Below are positions 1 to 9,100 of a stretch of DNA of 64,000 nucleotides, one piece after another. Both the position numbers and the translations under genes were made by a program. Each line of letters opens with the position of its first letter. The stretch's first letter is position 1. The stretch covers positions 14,564 through 78,563 of the forward strand of contig CAYZBG010000016.1 of the NCBI GenBank assembly GCA_964476565.1, in the 5' to 3' direction. Origin of the DNA: CAMAXB01 sp964476565. Lineage in GTDB: Bacteria; Verrucomicrobiota; Verrucomicrobiia; Opitutales; Opitutaceae. The notes beneath the pieces were generated by a model that saw only the letters and a list, made by a program, of their open reading frames with translations, had not been told where the DNA came from and searched no databases.

Positions 1-2
1 CC

Positions 3-335
3 TTTTGGGGCGTCGTCATGCTGGCGCTAAGTGCGGTTCACAGCCCGTCGGATCGGTTCGCTTGGACGACCCCGGACGCGGCGGAACCGGCCGTGCGCGC
101 GCCGGCCCTGCCGGATGATCCCCACTTTGCCTGCGAACTGCAGGTGGACGAACCCGTCGGCGCAACGCGGTCGGAACAGGATCGGCTCACGCCCGATACG
201 GCCATCGCGAAGGCGTTGTCGGGGGGCATTCCCGCGCCGGAGCAAACCGATCGCAGGCTCGTCGCGGTTCATCCGACCGCCGACGGTCCGCCTCGCGCCT
301 TATCCGGCGCCGGGCGCTACGCCCTGCGTCTCTGA
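3..335 (+). CDS. Possible 3' end of an unidentified gene (partial or small ORF)
   Basis: An open frame runs from the window edge to a TGA at 333-335. An ATG at 18 would give 105 residues. Codon third positions are mostly G or C, as in the real genes here, and the protein composition (acidic and polar residues, few Arg/Pro runs) looks more natural than the overlapping frames. A short hydrophobic stretch at the start (FWGVVMLALSAV) could be a signal or membrane segment. I do not recognise a family, and the overlapping minus-strand frame 27-272 cannot be firmly excluded. The gene may begin upstream of the window. Confidence 0.35.
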   Translation, partial: FWGVVMLALSAVHSPSDRFAWTTPDAAEPAVRAPALPDDPHFACELQVDEPVGATRSEQDRLTPDTAIAKALSGGIPAPEQTDRRLVAVHPTADGPPRALSGAGRYALRL

Positions 336-419
336 TTCCACCGCGGGGCCCCGCCTCGCGCATGGCACGGGCTTGGATCCGGGCGGCACATCGGCCGCCG
401 GACCTCGCCGCGAAGGTAT

Positions 420-965
420 ATGCGCCGGCTGGCGGGCCCCATCGACTTTGTCATGCGACTTCCTCTTTGGGTCCTTCGTCTGCTCCACCGCCGCCGCCTC
501 TCGCGCAGCCGGCTGCGCGGCACCTGGCTGCACTCGCGGCTGGGCGACCGTTTGCTCGATCGCGCCCTGTGGCGGCCGACCCGCGATTCCATTTCCCGGG
601 CGTGGCTGATCGGCATGCCGATCACCTTGATCCCGTTTCTGCCCATCCAGTCGCTGATCGCCTGCGCCGTCGCGGTCTGCATGCGGGGGAACGTGCTCCT
701 TTGCATCGCCCTGCAGTTCCTGTCCACGCCGCTGACCGCGCCGATCCACCTGCCCGCGTGCTACCTCGTCGGCGAGGTCGTGCAGGGGCGTTCGCCCGCG
801 GCGGTCTGGCAACACCTCGCCCACAGCGCCGACCCGATCTTCACGGGCAACGCTGTGTTCTCGCTCTACCTCGGGGCCGTCGTCCTCGGCGCTGTGGTCG
901 GCCTGGCGGGCTACGGCCTGATCCGGCTCATCTGGCGTACGCCGCCGGCCCGACCCAAACCCTGA
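420..965 (+). CDS. DUF2062 domain membrane protein
   Basis: A protein of 181 residues with an Arg-rich N-terminus (about residues 10-40: RLLHRRRLSRSRLR) followed by hydrophobic segments around 60-110 and 145-170. It has the arrangement of DUF2062 proteins, whose function is not established. The segment IGMPITLIPFLPIQSLIA, in which a Pro-rich loop enters a membrane helix, is typical of the family. The ATG at 420 follows GAAGG a few bases upstream, which supports this start. It ends 7 bp before the ExoD-like gene, so the two are probably cotranscribed. The family call is from memory of the motif; the membrane location is directly suggested by hydrophobicity. Confidence 0.72.
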   Translation: MRRLAGPIDFVMRLPLWVLRLLHRRRLSRSRLRGTWLHSRLGDRLLDRALWRPTRDSISRAWLIGMPITLIPFLPIQSLIACAVAVCMRGNVLLCIALQFLSTPLTAPIHLPACYLVGEVVQGRSPAAVWQHLAHSADPIFTGNAVFSLYLGAVVLGAVVGLAGYGLIRLIWRTPPARPKP

Positions 966-972
966 TTCTCCC

Positions 973-1638
973 ATGCCGCCCTCCTCGCCTCCTCCCGCCG
1001 ACGCCCCGTCGCTCTCGCACGAACTTCGCGAACTCGCCCACCGGTACGGTGAGCAACCGGTGCCGCTCGGCAACGTGCTCGACACGCTCGGGCCGCGCGC
1101 CTCGGCCCTCCTTGTGGTCATCTGTGCCCTGCCCTTCTCGACGCCGATCAGCATCCCGGGCCTGTCCACGCCCTTCGGCCTCGTGATTCTGCTCCTCGCC
1201 CTGCAGTACTTTCTCGGTCAGCCGCCGTGGCTGCCCGGCCGTCTCCGGCGGGTCGTGCTCCCGGGCACCTTCTTTTCCCGCATGCTCTCGGCCAGCAGCA
1301 AGCTCGTCGGCTGGCTCGAACGCCGGCTCGCCACCCGCCTGCACCTGCTCGCCGACGCCCACTGGAAACTGCGGCTGCACACGAGCGTCGTGATCTTCGC
1401 CGCGTTGCTCCTGATGATTCCCCTGCCACCGCTGCCGCCCTTCACCAACACCCTGCCGGCGCTGGTCGCCGTGGTCATGACCTTCAGCGCCCTGAAGCGC
1501 GACGGCCTCGGCATCCTCGCCGGCTACGCCCTCTTTGCTTTCACGGTGGGCTACTTTGTCTTCTGGGGCGCGGTGGTGGTGGAAACGTTCGATCGCTACG
1601 GCGGAAAGCTGCTCGCGCTCCTCGGGCTGAACGCGTAA
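973..1638 (+). CDS. ExoD-like (exopolysaccharide synthesis) membrane protein
   Basis: A 221-residue integral membrane protein of the ExoD family. It begins with a soluble helical stretch (SLSHELRELAHRYGEQPVPLGNVLDTLGPRASALLVVICALPF), then a Pro-rich hairpin (ISIPGLSTPFG) and several membrane helices. The L-x-D-x-L-G-x-R and ALPF-x-x-P-I-x-x-PG pattern is the usual signature. ExoD was linked to exopolysaccharide production and alkali tolerance in rhizobia, but its biochemical role is unclear. The gene follows the DUF2062 gene by 7 bp and precedes the antiporter by 40 bp, suggesting a small envelope/ion operon. Length matches the family norm of about 200 residues. Confidence 0.83.
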   Translation: MPPSSPPPADAPSLSHELRELAHRYGEQPVPLGNVLDTLGPRASALLVVICALPFSTPISIPGLSTPFGLVILLLALQYFLGQPPWLPGRLRRVVLPGTFFSRMLSASSKLVGWLERRLATRLHLLADAHWKLRLHTSVVIFAALLLMIPLPPLPPFTNTLPALVAVVMTFSALKRDGLGILAGYALFAFTVGYFVFWGAVVVETFDRYGGKLLALLGLNA

Positions 1639-1678
1639 GCACCCCCCAACCGGCGATCTCCGCCCACCTTTCTTCGTC

Positions 1679-2647
1679 ATGAATCTTCCCGTCCTCAACG
1701 AATGGCTCTCGCTCGCCCTCGGTCTCGTCGCGCTCTACTTTGGCGCCGAGGCCCTCGTGAAGGGCGGCGCCGGTCTGGCCCTGCGCCTGGGCATCACGCC
1801 GCTCGTGGTCGGCCTCACTGTCATCGCCTTCGGCACGAGCAGTCCGGAAATGGTCGTGAGCACACAGGCAACGTTGTCCGGCAACGGCGCCATCGCCGTC
1901 GGCAACGTGGTGGGCTCCAACATCTGCAACATCGCGCTCATCCTCGGCCTGTGCGCCGTGATCTCGCCGCTGCGGGCGGACATCCAGGTGATCCGGCGCG
2001 AGGTGCCGATCATGATCGGCGTGGCGGTGCTCGCCCTGCTCGTCCTCATCGACGGCACGGTCGCCCGCTGGGAAGGCGGCGTGCTGCTGGCCAGCCTCGT
2101 GGTCTACACGTGGCTGACGGTCAAACAGGCGCGCGCCGAAACCTCCAAGGCCGCCGAGGCGGAGTTCTCGGAGGAACTGGGCCAGCGCAAGCCGTCGAGC
2201 CTGCCCTTCAGCATCGGCGCCGTGATCGTGGGACTCGGCGTTCTGGTCGTAGGGTCCAACCTGTTTGTCACCGGCGCCGTGACGCTGGCCGAGCGTTGGG
2301 GCATGAGCCAGCTGGCGATCGGCCTCACCATCGTCGCCGTCGGCACGAGCCTGCCCGAGTTCGCCACCTCCCTACTCGCCGCGATCAAGAAGCAGGGCGA
2401 CGTCGCCATCGGCAATGTCGTGGGTTCAAACATCTTCAACGTGCTCGGCATCCTCGGCGTAGCCGCCCTGCTGCAGCCGATCCATGCTCCGGAGCTCGCC
2501 TGGCTCGACCTCGGCGTGATGCTGCTGGTCTCGCTCGCCCTGCTGCCGGTGGTACGTTCGGGCGGCAGCATCAACCGCTGGGAAGGCGCCGCGCTGTTCG
2601 TCGTCTACGCGGGCTACACCGCCTGGCTGCTGCGGCAAGGGGGGTGA
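1679..2647 (+). CDS. Calcium/sodium antiporter of the CaCA superfamily (YrbG type)
   Basis: A 322-residue membrane exchanger with the two inverted alpha-repeats of the CaCA superfamily. The first carries GTSSPEMVVS and GNVVGSNICN and the second GTSLPEFATS and GNVVGSNIFN. The acidic residues in the SPE and LPE motifs bind the exchanged cation in this family. About ten hydrophobic segments are visible, with a charged cytoplasmic loop around residues 150-175 (QARAETSKAAEAEFSEELGQRKP) between the two halves. This is the normal length and layout of bacterial YrbG-type exchangers, which exchange Ca2+ or other cations for Na+ or H+. The cation specificity cannot be read from sequence. Confidence 0.93.
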   Translation: MNLPVLNEWLSLALGLVALYFGAEALVKGGAGLALRLGITPLVVGLTVIAFGTSSPEMVVSTQATLSGNGAIAVGNVVGSNICNIALILGLCAVISPLRADIQVIRREVPIMIGVAVLALLVLIDGTVARWEGGVLLASLVVYTWLTVKQARAETSKAAEAEFSEELGQRKPSSLPFSIGAVIVGLGVLVVGSNLFVTGAVTLAERWGMSQLAIGLTIVAVGTSLPEFATSLLAAIKKQGDVAIGNVVGSNIFNVLGILGVAALLQPIHAPELAWLDLGVMLLVSLALLPVVRSGGSINRWEGAALFVVYAGYTAWLLRQGG

Positions 2648-2653
2648 TCGGCC

Positions 2654-3112
2654 GTGAACCCGATCCAGGGTTACCATCTCATCCGGCCGGATGACCTTGT
2701 CTGGCGTCCGTCCAACCTGATGAAGATCCCGAACGCCGATTACCTCGAGCGCACGGGCAGCGAGAACCTTGGGGCCCGGCTCTGGCGCCTGCCGCCGCGC
2801 AGCGCGAACACCCTGCACAAACACATCCGGTCCGAGGAGTTCTACTTCGTGCTGGAGGGCACCGGCCGTATTCGGGTCGGCGATACCACCCTCACCGTGC
2901 CGCGCCACGGCGGCGTCCTGGTCGGACCCGAGCAGCTGCGCCAGGTCTTCAACGACACCGACAGCGACGTGCTCTGGCTGATCGTCGGCGGGCCGGAGGA
3001 GCGCGAGTTCCTGCAAGGCTCCAAGTCCAAGATCGACCTCACGCCGTTCTACCCCACCGATCCCACCGCCCTGCCGAAGGAACTCGGCGACGCGGTCTGG
3101 CCGCCGAAGTGA
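2654..3112 (+). CDS. Cupin-domain protein
   Basis: A 152-residue single-domain cupin. The conserved metal-binding pattern is seen as LHKHIRSEEFYFVLEGTGRIRVG (cupin motif 1, with two His and Glu) and a later GPEQLRQVFND region where motif 2 falls. The histidine expected in motif 2 appears to be replaced by Gln (EQLRQV), so metal binding may be altered. The start is a GTG, 6 bp after the antiporter stop, so the genes are probably translated from one mRNA. Such small cupins are isomerase-like or sugar-binding proteins; nothing here fixes the substrate. Confidence 0.82.
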   Translation: MNPIQGYHLIRPDDLVWRPSNLMKIPNADYLERTGSENLGARLWRLPPRSANTLHKHIRSEEFYFVLEGTGRIRVGDTTLTVPRHGGVLVGPEQLRQVFNDTDSDVLWLIVGGPEEREFLQGSKSKIDLTPFYPTDPTALPKELGDAVWPPK

Positions 3113-3412
3113 CGCCGGAAACCGGCCGCTGGTCTCAACCGTTGGCCCAGGAGAACGCGGAGCGCGCGGAGCAGGGACGCCTAGATCGCCCAGGCGTGTT
3201 CCGCATGGTTCGCATCATGGACAATGATTCTTCTTGGGTCACAGAGCACACGGAGCTCCGACGCAGAGGCCACCGAGGAGAAATCCTCCAAGCCGAACGT
3301 TCGGCGTAGCGTTGGTTCGATTGTCATCCGCCGTAAACTTCCCGCACACCGTTTGGACCGCACCCGCCCATGACGGATCAATCCGCTCCGACGCGTGTCT
3401 CACCGTGAAGCC
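3113..3412. other. Intergenic region with decayed CGCAGAG-type repeat pieces
   Basis: No convincing gene. It contains fragments reading AACGCGGAGCGCGCGGAG (about 3153) and CACAGAGCACACGGAG (about 3240) followed by GACGCAGAGG. These resemble the better preserved CGCAGAGG inverted repeat at 27099-27217. Short open frames on both strands lack conservation features and are probably chance. Confidence 0.5.
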
Positions 3413-4108
3413 ATGATCGCGCGCGTTTCACTCCTCCCGGTGGCTCTGGTGTTGGCGTGGGGTCTGGCCGGAGCCAGTCCCCTCATCGCCCGCGAAACGA
3501 AGGCGAACGCCACGGTCGTCGCCGACGCGCTGCGGGCCGTTGACCAGGCCTTGGCCGCCTTCGAGCAGCGCATGCACGGAGAAACCTCTCCGGTCACGCA
3601 GGCGGCGATGAAGACGCGCCTCGTCGTGCTGAAACAGCGGCGCGTCGAGTTGGAAAAGCGGTTCACCGCCGAACGTCACGCCGCGTTGCTCGCGGACGTG
3701 AGCAAGGAGGTGAACGTGACCGCCACCCAAGCCCCTGCGGTTGACCCGAACGAGGGCCGTGCCCGTCCGACGGTCCGCCTCGAGGACATGCCTCCCTCGG
3801 CGGTGGAGGCCCACCGCGCCGACGCCGCCGCGGCCCGGCTGAAGGACGAGGCCTTTCACGCCGCGCGCGCCGCCGAGCTCGCCTCGCAGCGTCGCCTGGA
3901 GATCGCCCGTCTCGACGCCGAACTCGCCCGCCTGACGGCCCGCGTCGATGCCGCAACCGTCGGCGACGCCTCACGCCGCGCCGAACTCAATCAGCGGCTG
4001 CGCGAGCTAGAGCTGGAGCGGCGCCGCCTCGAGTTGGCGCCGGATCCTGCGCGCCTGAACCAGCTGCAGCTGGAGATCGAGCGGGAGCTCGAGCGCACGC
4101 GGCCGTGA
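3413..4108 (+). CDS. Exported coiled-coil protein of unknown function
   Basis: A 231-residue protein with an N-terminal signal peptide (MIARVSLLPVALVLAWGLAGASPLIA). The rest is almost all Ala/Arg/Glu/Leu and strongly predicted helical, with heptad-like spacing from about residue 30 to 100 and 130 to 231 (for example RLDAELARLTARVDAA and RELELERRRLELAPD). This suggests an elongated periplasmic coiled coil. An earlier in-frame start at 3395 would spoil the signal peptide, so the ATG at 3413 is preferred. It is convergent with the DUF481 gene (36 bp between stops). No family recognised; a scaffold or envelope-spacing role is only a guess. Confidence 0.68.
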   Translation: MIARVSLLPVALVLAWGLAGASPLIARETKANATVVADALRAVDQALAAFEQRMHGETSPVTQAAMKTRLVVLKQRRVELEKRFTAERHAALLADVSKEVNVTATQAPAVDPNEGRARPTVRLEDMPPSAVEAHRADAAAARLKDEAFHAARAAELASQRRLEIARLDAELARLTARVDAATVGDASRRAELNQRLRELELERRRLELAPDPARLNQLQLEIERELERTRP

Positions 4109-4144
4109 GCCGGTCGACGCGGCCCCGCTCCACCGGAAGACGGG

Positions 4145-5119
4145 TCAGAATTTTACGCCCAGCAGCAGGCGCAGCTTGTCGATCGGGTTGGTGTCGAAGA
4201 CGGAGTAGTCCTGCCGGTAGTGGTGCCGCAGCGTGAGGTGCAGGTGGGTGGTGATGTGCTTCGTCAGCTCGGCCTCGTTCTCCCAGCGCACGTCGTCGGC
4301 GACGTCGAGGTAGAGCAGGCGGCCCGTCTGCTTGAACTCCAGGCCCCACGGCAGCTTCAACTGGTTTTCGAGCGAGAGCACCGCGCCCTTCGCATCGAGC
4401 GTGACGAAGTCGAAGAGCCGGAGATGGAAGTAGGCCGCGTTGGCCGTCACGGAGGTCTTGAGCGTGGCGGTGTTGAGCAACCGGTACCCCACCCCCGCCT
4501 GGTGCTGCTGCAGCAGGTAGTTTAGCCGCGAACGGTCGAGGAACTCCGCCTGCTCCGGCGTGAGGTTGCGGCCGTCGTACTCGAGCGACGGCCGCACGGT
4601 GGTGAACCAGCGTGGGGAAAGATCGCGCCGCCAGTCGGCGTAGGTCGTGGCCCGCCGCTTGTCGATCCGGTCGCTCTTGTCGACGTACTCGTAGCGCGCG
4701 TCCCAGACGAAGGAGCGACCCTCCTGCCAGGGCCGCTCGACCTTGAGGCCGGCGAAGTACTCCAGCCGGCGCACATCGTCCTCGAAGGTGCGCTCGGCGA
4801 ATCCGCTCAACGACACGACCCACGGATGCCACCGGGCGCGCGCAGGCGCCGCCGCCGCGGCCGGCGCACCCGCCCGATGCTGCTCCGCCTGCTCGCGCGT
4901 CGCTCCGGCCCCCTCCGGTGTCACCGGCGCCTCAACCGTGATCGCCTCGAACACGGCCTCGTTGGCGTTGAACGTGACGACCCCAAACCGGTCGCTCGCC
5001 AATCGCCCCGGCGCCTCGAGCCGCCCCGTCACGCGGTTGCCATCGGCAAAGACCAGAACCCCCGTCTCCGCCTTGCCCGCGGTGCTGACCATCATCAACC
5101 CCACCACCAGAACACGCAT
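4145..5119 (-). CDS. DUF481 (YdiY-like) outer-membrane beta-barrel protein
   Basis: A 324-residue protein. A signal peptide (MRVLVVGLMMVSTAGKAE) is followed by the short motif GNRVTGRLEAPGRLASDRFGVVTF, typical of the N-terminal part of DUF481 proteins. From about residue 100 there are alternating aromatic/polar beta-strands (for example WVVSLSGFAERTFED, FVWDARYEYVDKSDRIDKRR). The C-terminus ends in LLLGVKF, with the terminal Phe typical of outer-membrane barrels. Salt-induced YdiY of E. coli is a distant relative; the function is unknown. The frame opens upstream at 5170, but the ATG at 5119 directly precedes the signal peptide. An Ala-rich linker lies at about residues 78-95. Confidence 0.78.
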   Translation of the reverse strand: MRVLVVGLMMVSTAGKAETGVLVFADGNRVTGRLEAPGRLASDRFGVVTFNANEAVFEAITVEAPVTPEGAGATREQAEQHRAGAPAAAAAPARARWHPWVVSLSGFAERTFEDDVRRLEYFAGLKVERPWQEGRSFVWDARYEYVDKSDRIDKRRATTYADWRRDLSPRWFTTVRPSLEYDGRNLTPEQAEFLDRSRLNYLLQQHQAGVGYRLLNTATLKTSVTANAAYFHLRLFDFVTLDAKGAVLSLENQLKLPWGLEFKQTGRLLYLDVADDVRWENEAELTKHITTHLHLTLRHHYRQDYSVFDTNPIDKLRLLLGVKF

Positions 5120-5306
5120 GATCCCAAGGTGCATGCCCGGCAGCGTGGAGACCCCGCCCCACAAGGCCAACGCGGAGTCGGCAGGCGGAACGGTTCAAGT
5201 GAGAGCCTTGCCCACAGGGCTCACCGCCCTCGACGTCGACTAGGGTAACGAACCAATACCCTTATGGATGTTCTGAAACGATGAGGCGCTGCTCAGAGGA
5301 AGAGAG

Positions 5307-5398
5307 CAAAGTACGCTGTCTGAGGCTTCGTGACTTTCTGCCTCTGTCTTGGGAATCCAAACCCCGACCACAGACCTTAGGTTTGATCCTTTTGGTAC
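5307..5398. repeat. Diverged repeat copy A (left border of the accessory module)
   Basis: This ~90 bp block is similar along its length to 10738-10830 (copy B), in the same orientation. Shared stretches include CTGTCTG, GACTTTCTG/GACCTTCTG, CTCTG, GGAATC, CGACCACA and TTTGA. The similarity continues in the reverse translation (WSGFGFPRQRQKVT against WSSFRFLSQSQKVT), which shows that spacing is kept. The rest of 5120-5414 has no recognisable gene. The block may be a genome-wide interspersed repeat rather than a unique pair. Confidence 0.6.
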
Positions 5399-5414
5399 GC
5401 CACCAATCGGTATC

Positions 5415-6188
5415 CTACTTCGTCGGGGCCCGTACGACTGGGGCCAAGGCCTCACGGAGAAAGTGAATATCAACCCGTCGTTGTGCTAAGACCCACCATG
5501 TGCCATCCTCCTGCAGGTAGAATTCACTCAGCGTTGCTCTATCTCGCACCGCATCGGCTCCAACTGGCCATATTAGCAGTAGGCCGTCGATGAGCAGGCG
5601 GTATTGCATTGTCAGTGGATCGACCCGGTGCCGATCTGGGACTCGTGTCACCGGGATGCGGTTACCGCGATCTGTGACGACCTGAAGTATGCACCCGTAA
5701 TCGTTCGCCCGGCCGGGGTCGGCCGCGAGCAACATGGCTCGAATCCGTTCTTCGTGGGGCCCTAGGCGGACGAGCCGGAACTCGGGCAGTGATGATACCC
5801 CCATCCGCCAAAGCAGCGAGAGCAGGTAGAGTTTGAGGCGGTGGTAGTCCAGGTCCTGGATCACGTAGCCCAAGCCTTGGGGCAACGGTGTGAGATCTAG
5901 CTTTCGCTGTTGGTTGAACACGCGAGCTGCATAATCCTCCCATCTCGATAACCGCTGCTCGCACCCGGCACATAGTAGGGCCTCTCGAGCGAAGTCCTGC
6001 ACGGGCACCGCGGGGGCTGTCGCCGAATCCTGCCGGAGCACCCTCGCCCCGCCCAGTTTTAACCGCCTTTGGGTGAACTTGGGCAGGATATGGGAGCGCA
6101 TGAGCGGCGCCGTGTGGTGGCAGAGGGCGCACTTGGAAGGGGTCGAGGTCATCGAACATCGGTGAGCAGTACCAAAGTGCAGTTTCAT
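5415..6188 (-). CDS. HNH-like zinc-finger nuclease candidate linked to the STAND gene
   Basis: A 257-residue protein. The N-terminus has CALC (C20, C23), then SHILPKF (S32-H33) and LLCAGCEQRLSRWEDYAARVF (C73, C76, E77, E84). A CxxC...SHIxP...CxxCE...xE pattern is what I know from treble-clef/HNH-like proteins found in mobile and defence regions; catalysis has not been shown here. The remaining 160 residues are mixed alpha/beta with no motif I recognise. The ATG at 6188 lies 6 bp after the stop of the large NTPase gene and a GGGAGG stands about 10 bases upstream, so the two are translationally linked. An ATG at 6152 would still keep the zinc site. It could be an effector partner or a regulator of the NTPase. 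Confidence 0.72.
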   Translation of the reverse strand: MKLHFGTAHRCSMTSTPSKCALCHHTAPLMRSHILPKFTQRRLKLGGARVLRQDSATAPAVPVQDFAREALLCAGCEQRLSRWEDYAARVFNQQRKLDLTPLPQGLGYVIQDLDYHRLKLYLLSLLWRMGVSSLPEFRLVRLGPHEERIRAMLLAADPGRANDYGCILQVVTDRGNRIPVTRVPDRHRVDPLTMQYRLLIDGLLLIWPVGADAVRDRATLSEFYLQEDGTWWVLAQRRVDIHFLREALAPVVRAPTK

Positions 6189-6194
6189 TCCCGT

Positions 6195-9100
6195 TCATGC
6201 CTCCCATTGTGATGGCGGACGGAAGTCGATCGCGATCACCTCAAGACCTGCGACACCAGGCGTCGCGGCCTTAAGGGCGGTTGCTCGTTTTCGGACTTCG
6301 GCGACTACTTGCTGGAAATTCAGATCGGGGCCTCCGGCGGGATTCTCCCAGTGGGTCTTCCCTTTACGGGCGATCATGCCGAGTAGAAATATACCGTAGT
6401 GCGTGGCATGGGGCCGCAAGTAGGTTCCTACTAGCTGATTTTCTAACCGCTCAAGCAGCTTGGGCAGGGTCCAATTTTCAGCCCACTTGATTTCGATACA
6501 CACTGGCCCCTCGATCGCCGGGTTAATCACTCGCAGGTCTGGACGTCTTTCCTCGTCGATCTCGGCTTCTTGAGGAGCTGAATAGCGACCCCGTGCGCGC
6601 GTCTCCAACTCCACGGCGGTGAAGTGGCGCAGTGCGTATTCATCACTTACTGGAGTGAGCTGAGCGCGGATGCTGAGGTCGGAAAGTTCGACGGCATATT
6701 TGAGGTCATCGAGGCGCTTGAGCGTAATCTCAAAGAGGTCTTTGTCAGTGCGCGGTGCGGTTTCATTCGCAGCAGCAAACTCGCGGATGTCTATCGCCCG
6801 CCAAGCGGCAACCTCGTTCTGGCCGCGCAATTGATTGTCACGGTGCATCAAGATGGAATCGCGGATCGGTCCCAAGTAAGGGTCCTCTGCCAGCTCGGTC
6901 AGAAGTGCGGCAACCTCATCGCCGCGTTTTTCGGCCAGCGCCGAGGCCAATCTATTCCTGAATTCTTGCGCGTAATCCCTGCTGTTTGGCGTGTAAGAGC
7001 CGACACGGTTGACATCGTCTGCCAATCGAACCCTCCGGTAGACCAATGCGATCAGCCGCTTGAGCAACGGCGGGCGCATGTAGGCAGCGTTGAGATCATG
7101 CACCGGTCGCATCATGTCACCGCCGTGCAGGCTGGCACAAAGATTCAAGACCAGCCGGTCGGCTCCTATATCGTTTGAGGCAAAGGCCTCGAGCCAGTCG
7201 ATGGCAGAGTCTGGATCAGACTGAAGCCACGCGACAGTCCAGAGACCTGTTGCTACGGAGTCGATCGGAAGCGATTTCGCACGGTCCTCAGCCAAAGCCC
7301 CAAGCTCCGTTTGGCACGCTGGAGACAAAAGGCGCAGTGCAAATTCCAGCAGCATCGGTTGCGTCGGATCACCGCCTTGAAGCAACTTTAACACCCCAGC
7401 TCTAGCAAGCGGCCCCAGAACATCCGCACGCCCAAGCACACGGGATAGCACACCATAAACACGCGTCTGGTCCGGTGCCATGCTCCACTCATGGGTGATA
7501 CACTCAAGAAGCGCTTCCGACACTGCTGCCGGATGTGCGCTTGCGAGGGCGTTCAGCCAGTCCGGCGGCGCATTCAGCTCGTTGACGGCGTAAAACGTAG
7601 CGGTGCGCGCATCGGTGACTGTAAATCGACTGAACGAGAACCCGGGCTCGTCTGCTTCGACTTGGATCCCATTCAACCCTAGAATGACTTCGTATCTGGT
7701 TCGGTTAGCTTCCGGCTTGGCGGATGGGGGGCAAGGCGTATAGCTACGCCAGCTACGCTGGCACCCTCTGCGCACAGCCCATTTAACGAGCGGGCCGAAT
7801 ACACGTCCAAGTTCTGTCCAACCCGAGATCGTCCACTGACTCCGGCTGCGAGGCTCGGCGTGGTCGAGGACCTGACATAGTAAAGCCGAGTTGGTTCCAG
7901 CACTCAATTCACCGAGCCGCGTGTGAAGAAACCACAAGGAGCGCGCACGCCCGCATAAGTTGCACGCCTTACGCCACCGCTCCCGCCACCAATAGCTCTG
8001 ACCAATCCTCCACCAGACATTTCTAAGCCACCAAGAATGGAAGGGGGCTCTTCGCGCGTCAAAGAGTGCCTTGCGCAGCTTCTCTCCGAGACCGGCATCA
8101 TCCCTGACAGCCAACCTAATGTGACGAAGAGTGGCGCGTGGTTTGCCCTCCTGCGCCCAAAGGCTCACAGCCAGCACAAGTAGCGTCTCACGAGAGCCTG
8201 CAACTCGCCCCGGCTGCAACTCATCGACCAGCCAATCCAAGTCAGCGACGATGGGCTGGAGAAGGGACTCTCGATGATACGGATAAAAGTGCCATCGGGT
8301 TATCGGCCGGCCAACGTACTCCTCGGCCAATGCGATGCAGCGAAGGAAGTAGCACCGCCGCATTGAAGGATGGCGCTTCGCAGCTTCAACTAAAGCATCC
8401 TTCTCATCCACTTGCAGATCTTGGGCCCGCTCGCCAATGATAAGTAACGCTTCAGCCGCTGCCCGCGCGTCTCCGTCCGCCAGATCATCCAAATTCAGCA
8501 AGACGCGCGTGATTGACGGCAACACCGACCGCAAATGAGAAAACTCCTGCGACAGCGGGAGCGAATGTCGATCAGCGAGCAAATGGGGCTCCCGTTGAAC
8601 GATTTCGAGAAACCGCCTTAACATGTCACCGGCTTGCGCGCCGGGCAGATTCCTCTCCAGGTGTCGCCCCAGCATGGTCGGAAAGATCGACATTCCCATG
8701 TTCGGCACCTTGGTGGCCAATTCGACGATGTCTTGGTTGCTGAGGAACCTAGGATACAGGGTGTTGGCGACTGTGTAGCCCAACGTCTCCCCCAGCACCG
8801 GGAGTCCACGGGCGAGCGCCGCGAGTATTTGCATTTGGGCCTCGCCCCCCGCTTGGGCGATCACGTCAACCGCTTGGGCGCGCAAGTCATCCGGCTCCGC
8901 CTGGGCACAAAACAAACTCCGAGCCGCCTCAACACAGCCTGTAAGCTTGCCCAGCGCCGCCATGTGCAACAGGTGCCAACGGAATTCGTGGACTGTCGCT
9001 TGGGCCGTAAAGAGTCGTGCAATCTCACCGGCAAGGTCTTCCTTTGCGAATCGGGCCAAAGCCTGATCGTCCGCCTCTATCCAGACACGTCCGCGGTCTG